NCBI GenBank assembly: GCA_036960375.1
Contig: JBALVY010000011.1
Span: 1 to 64,000, forward strand
From: CAWVSB01 sp036960375
GTDB taxonomy: Bacteria > Pseudomonadota > Gammaproteobacteria > Pseudomonadales > CAWVSB01
Length of the DNA stretch: 64,000 nucleotides
Direction: 5' to 3'
Part shown: positions 62,524-64,000 of the stretch, one piece after another
How the letters are laid out: every line of letters begins with the position of its first letter
Position numbering within the stretch: the first letter of the stretch is position 1
Made by a program: the position numbers and the translations under genes
Notes under the pieces: model-generated
Told to the model about the DNA's origin: nothing
Database searches by the model: none
The model's input: the letters and a program-made list of their open reading frames with translations, nothing else

Positions 62524-64000
62524 AATACTTAAAATTATCAGTGCCAGCCTGTTCGCAGTTTTATTAATTGGCTGCGGCAGCGAGCAGCAAGACCCGACAG
62601 AAACCGTGCTTGAAGCGCAGGTATTAGCGGCCTACCCGATAAGCGAATTAACCGAAGAATTGATATGGGAGACCAATCTGGATGACCCCATATTCGCTGA
62701 TCCACAGGCGATCAAGGGCGGCACACTTCGCATGTACAATAGTGCCTTCCCTCTCACCCTGCGATCGGTCGGCCCTGATTCAAACAATCAAATGCGCACA
62801 CTGGTACAAGGCAACCAATTGGGTTTGATCGACATGCACCCGGTAACCGATAAGGTTATCCCTGTTTTGGCAACACACTGGGCCTACGGTAACGATGGCA
62901 AAACAATTTATTACAAACTGAACCCCCAGGCGCGCTGGTCAGATGGCAAGGCTATTCGCGCAGACGACTATTTATTTACCCTCGATTTTATGCGCTCACC
63001 CGATATCCTGGCGCCCTGGTACAACAATCACTATACGACCGAAATCCTTGAGGTAAAGAAGTACGACGACTTGACTATTAGTGTCACAGGGTCAACCGCA
63101 AAACCTAAGGCGGACCTGCATTATTACTACAGTATCAGTCCGACACCTCGTCACTTCCATATTTTAAATGAGGATTGGGTAAAAAATTACAACTGGAAGA
63201 TAGAGCCCAATTCAGGCCCTTACAAAATAACCAATATCCGAAAGGGCAAATATCTCGACCTCGAACTAAAAAAAGACTGGTGGGCAAAAGATCTTAAGTA
63301 TTTCAAATACCGTTTCAACGTAGATAGAATTCGGGTCAAGGTTATCCGTGATGAAGAGATTGCCTTTCGTCATTTCATGAAAGGTGAATTGGATCTATTT
63401 CCGATAAAAGCACCCAAATTCTGGCACGAACGCGCAACGGGACCGCTAATCGACAACGGTTATATCCATAAAATTCAGTTCTATAACAACATTGCGCGCT
63501 CTCCCTTTGGTTTTTACCTGAATCAGGATAGCAAACCCCTCGACGAACCCGGTATGAGAGAGGCTCTGGCCAGTGCCATTAATTTCGACGGCATGTTGGA
63601 AAACGTATTGCGCGGCGACTATGAAAGACTGCCTAGTTTTAATACCGGCCACGGAAAATATTCTAATACGGAACTTACCGCGCCAAAATTTGATCTTGAT
63701 AAGGCCAACGCTTTATTGGATGCAGCAGGATGGGATACTCGGGACAGCAACGGTATTCGAACAAAAAACGGCGAAGCGCTGAACTTTGGTATTACCTATG
63801 GCACCGCCATACACACCGATGGTCTTGTTTATCTGAAAGAGGAAGCCAAAAAAGCCGGTATTGAATTACGTCTCGACATGCTCGATGCTGCCTCCTTTTT
63901 CAAAAAACTGAACGAAAAAACGTATCAATTGGCGATGCTGAGCTTCGGCGTAGGATACCGTCCCGCTTACTGGCAACACTTCCATTCTGAAAACGCCCAC
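62516..64000 (+). CDS. yejA: Oligopeptide/microcin C ABC transporter substrate-binding lipoprotein YejA (3' end cut)
   Basis: An open frame of 495 residues that continues past the window end. The start is the ATG at 62516, overlapping the yejE stop by eight bases. The signal ends in the lipobox LLIGC with C20, so this YejA is a lipoprotein. The family SBP_bac_5 domain follows (WADPQAIKGGTLRMY-type: FADPQAIKGGTLRMYNSAFP, then YKLNPQARWSDGKAIRADD). It captures peptides for YejBE. An ATPase gene (yejF) is expected just beyond the window. Confidence 0.92.
   Translation, partial: MNKILKIISASLFAVLLIGCGSEQQDPTETVLEAQVLAAYPISELTEELIWETNLDDPIFADPQAIKGGTLRMYNSAFPLTLRSVGPDSNNQMRTLVQGNQLGLIDMHPVTDKVIPVLATHWAYGNDGKTIYYKLNPQARWSDGKAIRADDYLFTLDFMRSPDILAPWYNNHYTTEILEVKKYDDLTISVTGSTAKPKADLHYYYSISPTPRHFHILNEDWVKNYNWKIEPNSGPYKITNIRKGKYLDLELKKDWWAKDLKYFKYRFNVDRIRVKVIRDEEIAFRHFMKGELDLFPIKAPKFWHERATGPLIDNGYIHKIQFYNNIARSPFGFYLNQDSKPLDEPGMREALASAINFDGMLENVLRGDYERLPSFNTGHGKYSNTELTAPKFDLDKANALLDAAGWDTRDSNGIRTKNGEALNFGITYGTAIHTDGLVYLKEEAKKAGIELRLDMLDAASFFKKLNEKTYQLAMLSFGVGYRPAYWQHFHSENAH

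Noticed and set aside
1..64000. Search for CRISPR arrays, integrases, transposases, phage genes, toxin-antitoxin or defence systems
   Set aside because: No regularly spaced repeats, recombinase motifs, terminal inverted repeats or defence domains were seen by reading.

Overview
The window looks like a chromosomal segment of a marine-type gammaproteobacterium, most plausibly of the Cellvibrionales/Spongiibacteraceae neighbourhood. This assignment is an inference. It rests on a fused nuoCD inside a complete nuoA-N operon, the enterobacterial/pseudomonad-like order gloB-yafS-rnhA-dnaQ, SohB and MltD of gammaproteobacterial type, and small families (DUF3581, PA3496-like) typical of gammaproteobacteria. 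I saw no phage, transposon, integrase, CRISPR array or defence island; the window reads as core plus metabolic-accessory chromosome.

Layout. (1) 1-54 holds a tRNA-Val(UAC), truncated by the window edge, with a strong promoter at 76-103, then about 750 bp of gene-free DNA with a perfect DnaA box. (2) 813-9979 is a tightly packed minus-strand run of nine genes: ketosynthase, SRPBCC, PQQ/haem alcohol dehydrogenase, LLM oxidoreductase, nitroreductase, dienoyl-CoA-isomerase-like crotonase, MAPEG, acyltransferase and quinone-reductase-like MDR. A GlxA-type AraC regulator is divergent to it. I do not recognise this combination as a described pathway. (3) 11299-14652 carries DUF3581, a nitrobindin-like protein and a HAPMO-type Baeyer-Villiger monooxygenase. 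(4) 14745-29758 is the nuoA-B-CD-E-F-G-H-I-J-K-L-M-N operon plus a trailing CBS-domain gene. (5) 30135-32945 holds a PA3496-like gene and narXL. Divergently, 33172-42898 holds narK1-narK2-narGHJI, controlled from an intergenic region with a perfect FNR box and a NarL 7-2-7 site. An outer-membrane porin follows. (6) 44432-50946 holds SYLF lipoprotein plus MipA/OmpV, a TonB-dependent receptor, and a divergent CopA-type Cu+ ATPase. (7) 50943-57997 holds a KstD/fumarate-reductase-like flavoprotein, two small envelope proteins, sohB, nhaB, dnaQ, rnhA and yafS. (8) 58085-64000 holds gloB, mltD and yejB-yejE-yejA (the last cut by the window end).

Together the nuo and nar blocks form an NADH-to-nitrate respiratory chain: complex I reduces quinone, and NarGHI reoxidises quinol while reducing nitrate imported by NarK1/NarK2. 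NarX/NarL and FNR/Anr sense nitrate and anoxia. The most striking anomaly is rnhA. It reads as an in-frame 63-residue remnant of RNase HI that lacks roughly 90 central residues, including two of the four catalytic acidic residues.
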